Assembly (NCBI GenBank): GCA_018222405.1
Contig: JAAFAI010000030.1
Location: 1 to 55,437 of the forward strand
DNA: 55,437 nt
Direction of reading: 5' to 3'
Source: Gammaproteobacteria bacterium
GTDB lineage: Bacteria; Pseudomonadota; Gammaproteobacteria; Enterobacterales; Alteromonadaceae
Shown: piece by piece, positions 17,101 through 24,899 of the stretch
Layout: the number at the start of each line of letters is the position of its first letter
How positions within the stretch are numbered: the first letter of the stretch is position 1
Notes under the pieces: generated by a model
Told to the model about the DNA's origin: nothing
What the model saw: only the letters and a program-made list of their open reading frames with translations
Databases searched by the model: none
Program-made: the position numbers and the translations under genes

Positions 17101-17262
17101 GCTCTGCAATAACGCCCCCGGCAATTTCGACGTTAACACATAAGGCGTTATTAGCCCCAATAACAATGCATACAGTAAATAGGCCAGCAGACACCATTCG
17201 CTCACACGTAACCAGCGCGGCTGCTGATGATAACCCTGTCGCCAGGTATTAAGCTTGCTCAT
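14122..17262 (-). CDS. DUF748 / AsmA-like envelope protein
   Basis: 1,046 residues. One transmembrane helix near the N-terminus (about 24-44) is followed by a very long beta-rich periplasmic region characteristic of DUF748 (LLRLRVTDFRIAEAD, LTEGKVEVFDQ, and the central SLDVRYKVQNSELDGDNHVVIDQLTLG). Near the C-terminus comes an OmpA-like stretch (VDFAAGQNSLDEQATQRL). AsmA-like proteins of this architecture are thought to bridge the envelope in lipid transport, but the function here is not established. An acidic linker around residues 555-620 carries an imperfect 13-residue tandem repeat (T/D-G-D-x-E-G-D-S-V-x-T-P-x), encoded near 15,370-15,450. The SD AGGAATGGA lies upstream of ATG 17262. No partner gene is close. 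Confidence 0.85.
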   Translation of the reverse strand: MSKLNTWRQGYHQQPRWLRVSEWCLLAYLLYALLLGLITPYVLTSKLPGALLQSLGREVTVKTISINPFLLRLRVTDFRIAEADKRGDFIRFSLLEADAGFWRTLLTFTPTLEHFYLSSPYARLAREHGGEVTEFNFSDIIRHIQSQSATAEPEEVSSEGSIPHLRLGLFRLTEGKVEVFDQVSGAELVYPHLALELENLDTHATISDSARSKEQDSQDNLYQVNVTTAEGGTVYVDGLFQLAPLALTGKVVIKKLALPPLWPLSDDIIKARLTDGTLDFSVGYEVSDTEQGFRFRANDGQLAIHSLALSDTTSQRIALDTFSLSDIQLDTDSQRVDIAGLNLKAPYIHGVYDNDGLDLISLLMPAGLAQNNAEPEDNSQSEASSAWRVVLDKLAITEGDIQLHDKAVAQSMYWRVNPITVTTSEIDSHFSTPVDYDVTLAISGNSQAIPENAQGELITRGSADLATQAVAGELTLSAIALSQVQPYLTPFVNLSLSEGALSVTTRYEVAESGKKLQVSGDATVANLTILDGLHFEPLVKWQTLDVADLRFNLDNNTLDIAAINITEPYAKILIDEQKRTNIGAIIRSGESEEEANEPSSDKARETGDTEGDSVDTPVTGDAEGDSVNTPETGQAEGSPLAISIAAINLNNGSAYFADESLTPQFASSIESLNGSIEQLTSNAGSAAKVAINGKIDSYAPVSLKGEINPLLEELFLDLDFAVEGAELTSVNPYSGTYMGYYIDKGLLSLDVRYKVQNSELDGDNHVVIDQLTLGRKSDSEQALSLPLGLAVALLQDNDGVIDLGLEVSGDLDNPDFSFGSIILNALGNLITKAVTAPFTFLASLVGSEDELNRVDFAAGQNSLDEQATQRLTTLAEALNKRPGLRVSIEGTVDAVSDARELAVAQLHQRLLERSGQDALPNNFSASNVPLEGPLASTLETLFSETFSNSVQDEQQRIRAQLQNNNDEPVTEQQVTRALHISMYNRLRDSITIPESELAALAQERGKRVKAYLVNQAHIEAGRLFLLNSREHLQSQSSSVELSLQAD

Positions 17263-17418
17263 AATAAATCCATTCCTGATTGCTCCCGTCGTGGCTATCT
17301 GCAGCGCAATTGCCTGTCACACTAGCAGTAAAGTAACCGGCTAACAATTGCTCTGAAGTCCCCGGGTGTATCACAACCCTACTGGTTATTAATTAGTCCC
17401 GGGCTGACAAACAGTCGC

Positions 17419-17947
17419 TTAACTTATAACCTGAAGTTTCGGCCATTTCTTTAACCATTGCTTGCTGGCAATGCGCTGCTCAAATACCGCCTTACTTCGC
17501 TGCGGATTGTGTGTGAGTTTCCCCTCAAGCAAAGAGTTAACCCCGAAGGGCGCAGCCAGCTCCAGTTGATTGTTATCATTCAAACGCACGCCCACCGCCG
17601 TCTCTTTTTCCGGCCAGTAGCGCATGGCGTCGGTACTGTTTTGATAAGCCGGGTCGTGATTGCGGTGATGCATCATGGCCTGATTTTTAACCTGCCAGTT
17701 AACATCAGGCAACGCATTGGTAAGCTTCTTCTCGATATCTTCCGACGCTAAGTGTGGTTGCTTGTCATAATAAATAATATCCACATCATTGATGTGGTGT
17801 AGGTGGATAGTCGTGCAGTACATCCCAAACCATATTGCGCACAAATCCGGCGGCAACATAGCAATCCGGCAACTGCAGTGCCTGCACGGCCTGTAATAGC
17901 CGCATCCGCTGCTTATCCTGGCGTAACATGGTCTCAATAGTTTTCAT
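17419..17947 (-). pseudogene. nucleotidyltransferase-family protein (COG3575-like), frameshifted
   Basis: Two overlapping frames together make one protein. From ATG 17947 one frame reads MKTIETMLRQDKQRMRLL through VAAGFVRNMVWDVLHDYPPTP and then hits TGA. One base farther the other frame continues INDVDIIYYD and runs to the stop at 17419 (SLLEGKLTHNP, KWPKLQVIS). Dropping a single base near 17794-17800 joins them into about 175 residues with the nucleotidyltransferase signature GFVRNMVWD...NDVDIIYYD. The upstream gene overlaps its ATG by ATGA, confirming the true start. The shift falls inside an inverted repeat (CCACATCA-T-TGATGTGG). It is either a broken gene, an assembly or sequencing indel, or a recoding site. 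Confidence 0.8.
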
Positions 17948-18399
17948 CGATCACCGTATCGTCCATCACAACCTAACTCTTTAAACAACTGTGCTCTTTG
18001 AGCAGACGATAACGCATAGTAACTAAAGTGAATATCACAGCCATTGTGATTACCAAGCCGGACTTGTTTGGGGTAACCCGAATCAATTTTACAACCACCA
18101 AAGTGTTCTCTTTCTATGGTGTGTTTATGGCCGAATTCGTTAATAGTCAGATGATCCTGATTAATGACAATACTAAATGACTCAACGCGTCCGGAGCCAC
18201 TATTGAACAACAATAACCACAGTGCGAAAGCCAGATTAAAACCAATAAGCAACACAGCCGACTGGCACAAACTGGCTATAGCGCTTTCACTCAGAGTCAC
18301 AACCAACGCCACACCACTGAGTTGCGGCACCGCATACAAGAAGAAGTGCACATACAAGCGGTTAAAAAATCCCTGTCGATTACTTTGTTTAAATTCCAT
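17944..18399 (-). CDS. membrane protein of unknown function, 151 residues
   Basis: Two hydrophobic segments (about 17-36 and 46-66) are followed by a soluble C-terminal domain (residues 70-148) of beta-strand character. No motif recognised. It overlaps the following nucleotidyltransferase-like gene by ATGA, so the two form an operon. No good SD is evident before ATG 18399 apart from a weak AAAGATAAT. Confidence 0.65.
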   Translation of the reverse strand: MEFKQSNRQGFFNRLYVHFFLYAVPQLSGVALVVTLSESAIASLCQSAVLLIGFNLAFALWLLLFNSGSGRVESFSIVINQDHLTINEFGHKHTIEREHFGGCKIDSGYPKQVRLGNHNGCDIHFSYYALSSAQRAQLFKELGCDGRYGDR

Positions 18400-18586
18400 T
18401 GATTATCTTTCTGACAAACTCAATTTATGCAATATCTATCCTAATCTGTTGGTGAGTTTTAGAATAGCTTACGCAGGTTTTCGCTCTAACTACCGATAAA
18501 GTAGCTAAATTACTCTCAAACCCTGATGCAGAATAGTTTACACTGGTTGTATTATTTAATCCTCCAGTAACCAACAGGAAGACAAA

Positions 18587-19861
18587 GTGCCCTCCATGCA
18601 GTCAGGCGCTGACAGCCAAGCCTCTTTATCCTTCGCAAAATTAATAAAATTACTCGGTCCGGGCGTATTGATGGCCACTGCCGCCATAGGTGGCAGCCAC
18701 CTGGTAGCCTCTACCCAGGCCGGCGCTAAGTTTGGCTGGCAACTGGCATTGCTGATCCTGGCCGTAAACCTGTTTAAATACCCGTTTTTCCGGGCCGGGG
18801 TGAGCTATACCATCAGTAGCAATAAAACCCTGCAACAGGGGTATCTGACCATGGGCAAGCCCTATTTGCTTATGAGTTTTGCGCTTAACGGCATCTCTTC
18901 TTTTGTAAATGCCGCTGCTTTATTGCTGTTTTCAGCCAGCTTACTGGGCTATTTTATTCCGTTTAATGTGGCCTTGCCCTGGCTGGCCGCAGTTTTACTC
19001 ATCGTATCACTGGTTATCCTTCTGGCCGGCCATTACCATGCGCTCAATCAGGTAGCTAAGGTGATTATGATAGCCCTGGTTATTGCGACCATTTCGGCCA
19101 CAGTGATTGCCTGGCAACAAGGCCCGGTAGCGCCGGCCGAATTTGAATCACCCTCACCCTGGACCCTGGCAGCTATTGGCTTTCTGGTAGTAACCATGGG
19201 CTGGATGCCCGCCCCGATTGAAATATCCGGCATCACTTCACTATGGTTAAAAGAGCAGTGTAACGAAGCCAAAGTAACGCCGCAATCGGCCTTATTCGAC
19301 TTCAACCTCGGCTATCTGGTTACATTACTGCTGGCCTTAATGTTCCTGGCGCTGGGTAGTCTGGTATTGCACGGCAGCGGGCAGGAACTGGCGAGCGGCG
19401 GTATTGGCTTTTCGCACCAGTTGGTAGATTTATATGCATCCACCATTGGTGAATGGTCCCGTTACCTGATTGCCGTAATTGCCTTTTTATGTATTTTTGG
19501 CTCGGCTATTACCGTGTACGACGGCTACTCGAGGGCTCTGGCAGAATGCTACACCCTGCTCAAAGGCAAACAGGATGTGTCAGATAGCGTGTTTGCGGTA
19601 TGGCTATTACTGGTGGCAGCGGCGAGCTTTGCCATGGTGTTATTCTTCCAGTCTGCGCTGCTGGCCATGCTGGGTTTTGCCATGACCCTGGCCTTTATGA
19701 CCACGCCGGTATTTGCCTGGCTTAACTACCGACTGGTCAACCGTCATGACATCCCGGAATCACTCAGAGGCGGCCCGGTAGTACTGTGGTTAAGTCGGGC
19801 CGGACTGGTTTATCTGTTTGGCTTTCTGATTGTCTTTATTATCTGGAAATGGTTCCTCTAA
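18587..19861 (+). CDS. Nramp-like transporter with altered metal-site motifs
   Basis: 424 residues, about eleven membrane helices, inner membrane. The first helix region LLGPGVLMATAAIGGSH...QAGAKFGW aligns with canonical Nramp TM1, but the metal-binding DPGN is GGSH (35-38). In TM6 the usual MPH is MPA (207-209) in MGWMPAPIEISG. Both unwound-helix metal ligands are therefore changed, so ordinary Mn2+/Fe2+ transport is doubtful. GTG 18587 has AGGAAGA at the right spacing; ATG 18596 is an alternative. A secreted nucleosidase-like gene follows after 19 bases and probably shares the transcript. Confidence 0.85.
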   Translation: MPSMQSGADSQASLSFAKLIKLLGPGVLMATAAIGGSHLVASTQAGAKFGWQLALLILAVNLFKYPFFRAGVSYTISSNKTLQQGYLTMGKPYLLMSFALNGISSFVNAAALLLFSASLLGYFIPFNVALPWLAAVLLIVSLVILLAGHYHALNQVAKVIMIALVIATISATVIAWQQGPVAPAEFESPSPWTLAAIGFLVVTMGWMPAPIEISGITSLWLKEQCNEAKVTPQSALFDFNLGYLVTLLLALMFLALGSLVLHGSGQELASGGIGFSHQLVDLYASTIGEWSRYLIAVIAFLCIFGSAITVYDGYSRALAECYTLLKGKQDVSDSVFAVWLLLVAAASFAMVLFFQSALLAMLGFAMTLAFMTTPVFAWLNYRLVNRHDIPESLRGGPVVLWLSRAGLVYLFGFLIVFIIWKWFL

Positions 19862-19880
19862 GCTCATCAAGGTATCAATA

Positions 19881-20759
19881 ATGAAAAAACTCTACACCCG
19901 TCTCCTGCTGCTGGCCTGTTCGTTAAGCAGCTTTGTAACCTATGGAGAAGCGTTTCGAAGCGTAGAGATAAGCACCTCCCAGCAGGCTTTACCGCCGGTT
20001 ATGATCCAGGGGCCAATGCCTATCGAAGCGCAATATTTCGCGTCGTTACTGAGCGATGTCCGCACCGAGAAAGCCGGTCAGGCAACATTTTATATCGGTT
20101 CCTACAATGGCTACCCGGTAGTGGTTGCGCAAACTGGTAAGGGTCTGGAAAACACTGCGGCCGCCACAGCCATTGGTATTGAACGCTATCACCCGCGAGC
20201 CATTATTAACCAGGGAACATCTGGCGGACATGATCCTGATTTACAGGTTGGCGACATTGTTTTAGGTAAACGCAGCGTCAATGCGAGTAACTTTAAAACC
20301 CCTTTTCGTGATAAAGGTGAGGGTTCTGCTCCACTTGAGTGGTTACCCATGGATCTCCTCGCCTCTCAAGGCAGTGCCGGAGAGGGAGACTCTGCTAAAG
20401 ATGCAGAGCGGATCCGGTACTACGTCGCCGATGCTGAGTTATTGGCTGCAGCCCACGCTGTTAAAGGCCAGTATAAGCGCGGTAAAGTAGTGGAAGGCAC
20501 AATTGCCAGTGGAAATTTCTGGAACAACGAGCTCGACCGTATCGCCTGGCTGCATACCAAATTTGGTACCAGCACCGAAGAAATGGAAACCGCCTCGGCA
20601 GCTCAGATTGCGCACAGTTATGGCATCCCTTTTCTGGGGATCCGGGTACTTTCCAATAATCTGACTAACGATGGCCATTACGACCCGTCCACAGCAACCG
20701 ATTGCCAGGCCTTTGTTAAGCAGGTAATCGAACAGTATATAAAACACAACAAAAGGTAG
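19881..20759 (+). CDS. periplasmic nucleoside phosphorylase / MTA-SAH-nucleosidase-like protein
   Basis: 292 residues with a signal peptide (MKKLYTRLLLLACSLSSFVTYGEA). The mature part has the phosphorylase-superfamily fold of PNP and MTAN: NTAAATAIGIERYHPRAIINQGTSGGHD split over two motifs, and TEEMETASAAQIAHSYGIPFLGIR. The active-site Glu of the EMET motif is present. The catalytic Asp of MTAN (SDxAD) is replaced by Asn259 (LSNN), a change seen in enzymes that bind 6-oxopurines. Substrate unknown. ATG 19881 is preceded by AAGG. The placement behind an Nramp-like transporter suggests they share a physiological role. The terminator overlaps the stop. Confidence 0.82.
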   Translation: MKKLYTRLLLLACSLSSFVTYGEAFRSVEISTSQQALPPVMIQGPMPIEAQYFASLLSDVRTEKAGQATFYIGSYNGYPVVVAQTGKGLENTAAATAIGIERYHPRAIINQGTSGGHDPDLQVGDIVLGKRSVNASNFKTPFRDKGEGSAPLEWLPMDLLASQGSAGEGDSAKDAERIRYYVADAELLAAAHAVKGQYKRGKVVEGTIASGNFWNNELDRIAWLHTKFGTSTEEMETASAAQIAHSYGIPFLGIRVLSNNLTNDGHYDPSTATDCQAFVKQVIEQYIKHNKR

Positions 20760-20781
20760 CTGCTGAGAGCTACCTTTTGTT
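20751..20781 (+). terminator. rho-independent terminator after the nucleosidase-like gene
   Basis: AAAAGGTAGCT, loop GCTGAG, AGCTACCTTTT, overlapping the stop codon. Also convergent with the lipoprotein gene. Confidence 0.85.
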
Positions 20782-20797
20782 ACGGGTAAATAAAGGT

Positions 20798-21433
20798 TTA
20801 AAGTGGAGAATAAGGCAGCGATGACTGATGTGCCACAATTCTTAGCTTACCTGATTTGTCTTTAACGTAGGCAAAGGTGTATTCCACTTTGGTCTCGCCA
20901 CCCTTTGTGTCGGTAAAGTAATAATTCCCCATGGCTACTGCCATGCTGCAGCTGTTATTAATAATGCCGACGTTATCAAACTTCACTTTGGTGTACGGTT
21001 TGATGGCAAACCCTTTATCTTCAGAGTAAGCCTCGTTACCGCCCACAAAATATGATAACGCCGCATCAAAGCTCGATCTGAACTGTACCTTCGCAGCCAG
21101 CGTCGGTTTAAATAACACGCTGCTCAGGTCGTAGCCGTACATATCCTGAATAAAGTCTGCTGCGGCAGTTGTATAGTCGCCGTCAGATGAATAGACCGAC
21201 CCTATTCTTACAATCCCGTCACCCCAGAGTTTCTGCGCCTCTACCACTTCACGCTCTGAAATACAGGCGTCTGAGTAGAGCAAGCGATTACCCACCACCG
21301 GCGCGGTGGCTGCATTTGCCGAAGGCTCATTCATATTGCTTTTTAATTGCTCAGATTGTGCGGTAGCGCATCCTGTTAACACGGCTGAGGAGAACGAAAG
21401 AAGCACTAACATTTTCAAGTTCATTTTTTGCAT
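20798..21433 (-). CDS. lipoprotein of unknown function, 211 residues
   Basis: The N-terminus MQKMNLKMLVLLSFSSAVLTGC is a lipoprotein signal with lipobox LTGC (Cys22). The mature protein has no recognised domain; its C-terminal half (YFTDTKGGETKVEYTFAYVKDKSGKLRIVAHQ) is reminiscent of the cone-shaped SnoaL/Cif-like fold, which is only an impression. ATG 21433 follows AGAGAG; Met4 is an alternative start. Probably monocistronic. Confidence 0.78.
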   Translation of the reverse strand: MQKMNLKMLVLLSFSSAVLTGCATAQSEQLKSNMNEPSANAATAPVVGNRLLYSDACISEREVVEAQKLWGDGIVRIGSVYSSDGDYTTAAADFIQDMYGYDLSSVLFKPTLAAKVQFRSSFDAALSYFVGGNEAYSEDKGFAIKPYTKVKFDNVGIINNSCSMAVAMGNYYFTDTKGGETKVEYTFAYVKDKSGKLRIVAHQSSLPYSPL

Positions 21434-21709
21434 AACAATACTCTCTTTTTCCGAAGTCAGATAACTAACCAGTGCTGAATAATCACTGCTTGGTGCTCAC
21501 GTTTAAGAGTATTCATCGCCCCTGAATAAAGCTTGAAAGGAAGATTAAAAGAACATTAAAAGCTGATTGCCTGCTTCTGCGGAAAGAGAATGATGCGCTC
21601 TCTGCGTCCGTTAATCTGCATCAATAATCTGATGTTTATTGCTTTTCGTATAAGTCTCGTTGTCTATACTTAAAATGTAAGTCTGCAATCTTTTAACTGG
21701 GAGTCGTGG

Positions 21710-22903
21710 ATGTTAAGACAGTTAGTATATCGAAGTCGTGCAACCCAAAAGATGTCGGAGCCGGATATCGATAAAATTGTCGCTGACTCAGAACCCTTTA
21801 ATCAGGCCAACGATGTTACCGGGTTATTGCTGTTTGATGGTGAGTTTTTCTTTCAGGTACTTGAGGGTGAAGGTGATGTGATCCACGGACTGTTTGAGCA
21901 TATAAAAACCGACCCGCGCCATACCAATGTCGTTAAAGTGCTCGACAGTGCCTGTGCGAAGCGAGACTTCGGTAAATGGAACCTGCGAACACTAATTCTA
22001 AGGCCCGGCAGTAATTGCTACTGGCTCCCTTCAGATCTTACGGTAAGGCGTGACAGCAGAGTATTTTCACTGCTCAACAGCTTCGCGACGGGGCGCTGGC
22101 GCAGTTGTGTTTCTGCGGCCGAACGCGCCACCGTTAACTGTACTATAGCCACCAGCCAGATTGACCTTGCCCCCTACCCTTCCAGTGATATTCAGTTTGC
22201 CTTTCAGCCCATTGTGGATACCCGGATTGGGGGCATTTCTTCTTTTGAGGCGTTGTTGCGCAACAGTGAAGGCCGTTACCCTGAGTTAATTCTAGCCGAT
22301 CTGCCTGAGCAGCAAAGGTATGAATTTGACTTAAAATCCAAGGCTATTGCCATTTCCCAGGGAGCAAAACTGTTGCAACCTGGCCAGTCCTTATCGGTTA
22401 ATTTATTGCCAGGGGCGATAACCCAGAAAGAACAAGTGGTAAACGAGCTGCTGAGCTATCTCAAACAAGGCGGTTTAAAGCCTGAACAGCTTATTCTGGA
22501 AATTACCGAGAGTGAAATGGTTGAAGAAAGCGATGCCTTCTTTGCAGTCATTGAAGATATACGTGCTGCTGGGATCCGGCTGGCACTGGATGATTTTGGC
22601 GCTGGATATGCCGGCCTCTCGCTACTGGCCGATCTGATGCCGGATAAAATTAAACTGGATCGCGCCATCACCCATGGAATTCACGAAAGCGGCCCGCGTC
22701 AGGCGATACTGCATTCAGTCTTCGAGTTCGCCAATGCCACCGGCAGCCACTTAATTGTAGAGGGGGTGGAAACCTTCGACGAATGGCTGTGGTTAAACGG
22801 TGCCGGTGTGCGTAAATTTCAGGGCTTCCTGTTTGCCCGCCCGCAGCTGAACGGTGCCAATGCTATTTATTTTGATGCCCGGCAACTCGCCTGTCAACAG
22901 TAA
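21710..22903 (+). CDS. blue-light-regulated c-di-GMP phosphodiesterase (BLUF-EAL)
   Basis: 397 residues. The BLUF domain (1-95) has the flavin-switch residues Tyr7, Asn31 and Gln49 at the same spacing as in AppA, and Trp90; the usual Met two residues later is Leu92. The EAL domain (about 160-390) looks catalytically complete: FEALLR, SVNLLP, LEITESEM, LALDDFGAGYAG, DKIKLDR, VEGVET and FQGFLF. The layout is that of BlrP1 and YcgF. It should bind FAD and hydrolyse c-di-GMP in response to blue light. SD GGGAG before ATG 21710. Convergent with a PAS-chemoreceptor gene. Confidence 0.93.
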   Translation: MLRQLVYRSRATQKMSEPDIDKIVADSEPFNQANDVTGLLLFDGEFFFQVLEGEGDVIHGLFEHIKTDPRHTNVVKVLDSACAKRDFGKWNLRTLILRPGSNCYWLPSDLTVRRDSRVFSLLNSFATGRWRSCVSAAERATVNCTIATSQIDLAPYPSSDIQFAFQPIVDTRIGGISSFEALLRNSEGRYPELILADLPEQQRYEFDLKSKAIAISQGAKLLQPGQSLSVNLLPGAITQKEQVVNELLSYLKQGGLKPEQLILEITESEMVEESDAFFAVIEDIRAAGIRLALDDFGAGYAGLSLLADLMPDKIKLDRAITHGIHESGPRQAILHSVFEFANATGSHLIVEGVETFDEWLWLNGAGVRKFQGFLFARPQLNGANAIYFDARQLACQQ

Positions 22904-22907
22904 GGTG

Positions 22908-22937
22908 CGTTGCACAGCATATATCTACTGTGCAACG
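22908..22937. terminator. hairpin between convergent genes
   Basis: CGTTGCACAG, 10-base loop, CTGTGCAACG: a perfect ten-bp stem in the 44-base gap between the BLUF-EAL and PAS-MCP genes. It lacks a T-run on either strand, so it may stop transcription poorly or protect 3' ends. Confidence 0.55.
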
Positions 22938-22947
22938 GCGCAATCTC

Positions 22948-24699
22948 TTACTGGTCGATTTTGCCCAGCATTACCGCCAGATCGTCTATTCGGGTTACGG
23001 TGTCTTTTACCAGTTTATCAATTTCATCGCTGGCCTTTCTGGAATGGGATGCCAGACTTCGCACTTCATCGGCCACCACCGCAAAGCCACGGCCTACATC
23101 ACCAGCCCGGGCCGCTTCAATAGCTGCATTAAGCGCCAACAGGTTAGTTTGTTCTGAGATACCGTTTATGGTGCCGATAATATTGCTGATTGTCTGACTG
23201 ACATTTAGCACGCCTTTCATGGATTCCTGCGTTTGATTCACGGCAATCCGGCGGGCGGTAATATCAATGCCAAATAACACGTACTGGGTAATTTCATTTT
23301 TAAAGTTTTTCAGAGCGCAAATACCGGCATCCAGTGACAACAGAAAATCGCCCTGACCAAAGTTAATCTGCAATTTGATATTGCCACTGTCCTGCAATTC
23401 AGCCTTTTGTTCTGCGCTGAGTTCCCGTAAAACATGATCCACAAAAGCCTGCTGTGTGGCACTTGAGCCAAGTTTTGCGGCCAGTAAATCACTGGGCGTT
23501 TTAAGCTGGCCGTCTTTGTCAATATCGAGTAACACCAATGAATTGTCGATAGCATTGATTTTACGAGTAAAATCAAGTGCCATCTGTTTAACTTCGGTAA
23601 TATTAGCCTGTACCGAGATGTAGTTTTTCACCTCGCCTTTGTCGTTCAGGATTGGCGTGATAGACAACGACACCCAGTAAGGCTCGCCACTCTTGGTATA
23701 GTTTAGGATTTCATCATAAAATGGCGTTCGGTCGTGCAGATTCTTTCGAATGCGGGCAATGGTATCCGGCGAGGTTTCAGGCCCTTGCAGGAAATCCCCC
23801 GGTTTCTTATGTTTAATTTCTGTCAGCGAATAACCGGTTAATCTTTCAAAGCCCTTATTCACATACACTATTAACCCTGCCGGATTGGTAATAATTACCG
23901 AGTTATCCGTTTCGTTAGCAACCATAGAGAGCATTTCCCGCTCTTCCCGCATGAGGACTTCCTGGGTCACATCTTTAACAAATGCAGTATACAGCGTTTT
24001 GTTCTCAAGCCTGACTTTCGACAGCGACAGCTGGCCCCACAACACCTCACCGTCTTTACGTTCGATTTTTATTTCCCGACTGGTACCGACGATCTTATCT
24101 TTACCGGTTTCGCGATTGGCATTGACATAACTATCGTGATTCGCCTGAATGGCTTGCGGGACCAGCATTTTAACGTTTTGCCCGAGTACTTCCTCACGAC
24201 TATAGCCCCAAAGCTTTTCGGCCGCGGCATTGAATAACGTAACGCAGTTATGCTCATCGATGCAGACTACCGCATCCAGCGCCTGTTCGAGGGTTTGCGC
24301 CATGGTTTCCCTGGAGTCGCGCTCCTGAGAAATATCCCGTACAAAGGCGGTGTAATGGATGTGCCCGTTAAGCACGATTTTAGACAACGACAGCTGTACC
24401 CAAAGCTTAGCCCCATCCTTGCGTTGTAACTGCACATCCCTTGAACTGCCGACAATTTTATCCTGACCGGTCTGACGATGATGGTTAACGTAATTGTCAT
24501 GATTCGCGCGCAATTCATGGGGCAGCAGCATGGCAACGTTTTTTCCAATCACTTCGCTTTTGCGATAACCCCAGATGTTTTCAGCCGCCTGATTAAAAAA
24601 GGTCACCCGGTTTTTCTCGTCGATACTGACTACCGCAATAATACTTTGCTCAAGGGCCTGAATAGCCTGGTTGGTTTTTGTTTTCTGTTGCCAGAACAT
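22948..24699 (-). CDS. soluble PAS-domain methyl-accepting chemotaxis protein
   Basis: 583 residues, no transmembrane helix. PAS 1 and PAS 2 (about 10-115 and 130-235) are close copies of each other (AAE-x-WGY, NHD-x-YVN, DKIVG-x-SR). PAS 3 (about 250-360) has GDFLQGPETSPDT but no LOV cysteine. A fourth, degenerate PAS-like segment follows (about 370-480). The C-terminus is an MCP signalling tip: EQTNLLALNAAIEAARAGDVG and GFAVVADEVRSLA. It should signal to CheA/CheW from the cytoplasm, perhaps like Aer. The signalling region is short, ending soon after the tip. A GTG 12 bases upstream (24,711) is in frame, but GGTGGAG there is better read as the SD of ATG 24699. Confidence 0.87.
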   Translation of the reverse strand: MFWQQKTKTNQAIQALEQSIIAVVSIDEKNRVTFFNQAAENIWGYRKSEVIGKNVAMLLPHELRANHDNYVNHHRQTGQDKIVGSSRDVQLQRKDGAKLWVQLSLSKIVLNGHIHYTAFVRDISQERDSRETMAQTLEQALDAVVCIDEHNCVTLFNAAAEKLWGYSREEVLGQNVKMLVPQAIQANHDSYVNANRETGKDKIVGTSREIKIERKDGEVLWGQLSLSKVRLENKTLYTAFVKDVTQEVLMREEREMLSMVANETDNSVIITNPAGLIVYVNKGFERLTGYSLTEIKHKKPGDFLQGPETSPDTIARIRKNLHDRTPFYDEILNYTKSGEPYWVSLSITPILNDKGEVKNYISVQANITEVKQMALDFTRKINAIDNSLVLLDIDKDGQLKTPSDLLAAKLGSSATQQAFVDHVLRELSAEQKAELQDSGNIKLQINFGQGDFLLSLDAGICALKNFKNEITQYVLFGIDITARRIAVNQTQESMKGVLNVSQTISNIIGTINGISEQTNLLALNAAIEAARAGDVGRGFAVVADEVRSLASHSRKASDEIDKLVKDTVTRIDDLAVMLGKIDQ

Positions 24700-24899
24700 G
24701 CTGCACTCCACCTATAAAAATATGTCTACCCCAGGATGGCGTTTACCGAGCACTAACAAACTGCGATGAGCCAGCAGCGCTCAGTCAAACCGTATGTAAT
24801 ACGCGACAAATTTACATTGCGTTCACAAAGCGTAGTTCAGAATTGCGCTCTTTTTCGGATTTTTACGTATTGGATGTTAAAGCGTGGCGATGTAATTTC

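Noticed and set aside
23740..23900. LOV-type PAS in the soluble MCP
   Set aside because: The FLQG stretch is present but the photoactive Cys is absent (KKPGDFLQG).
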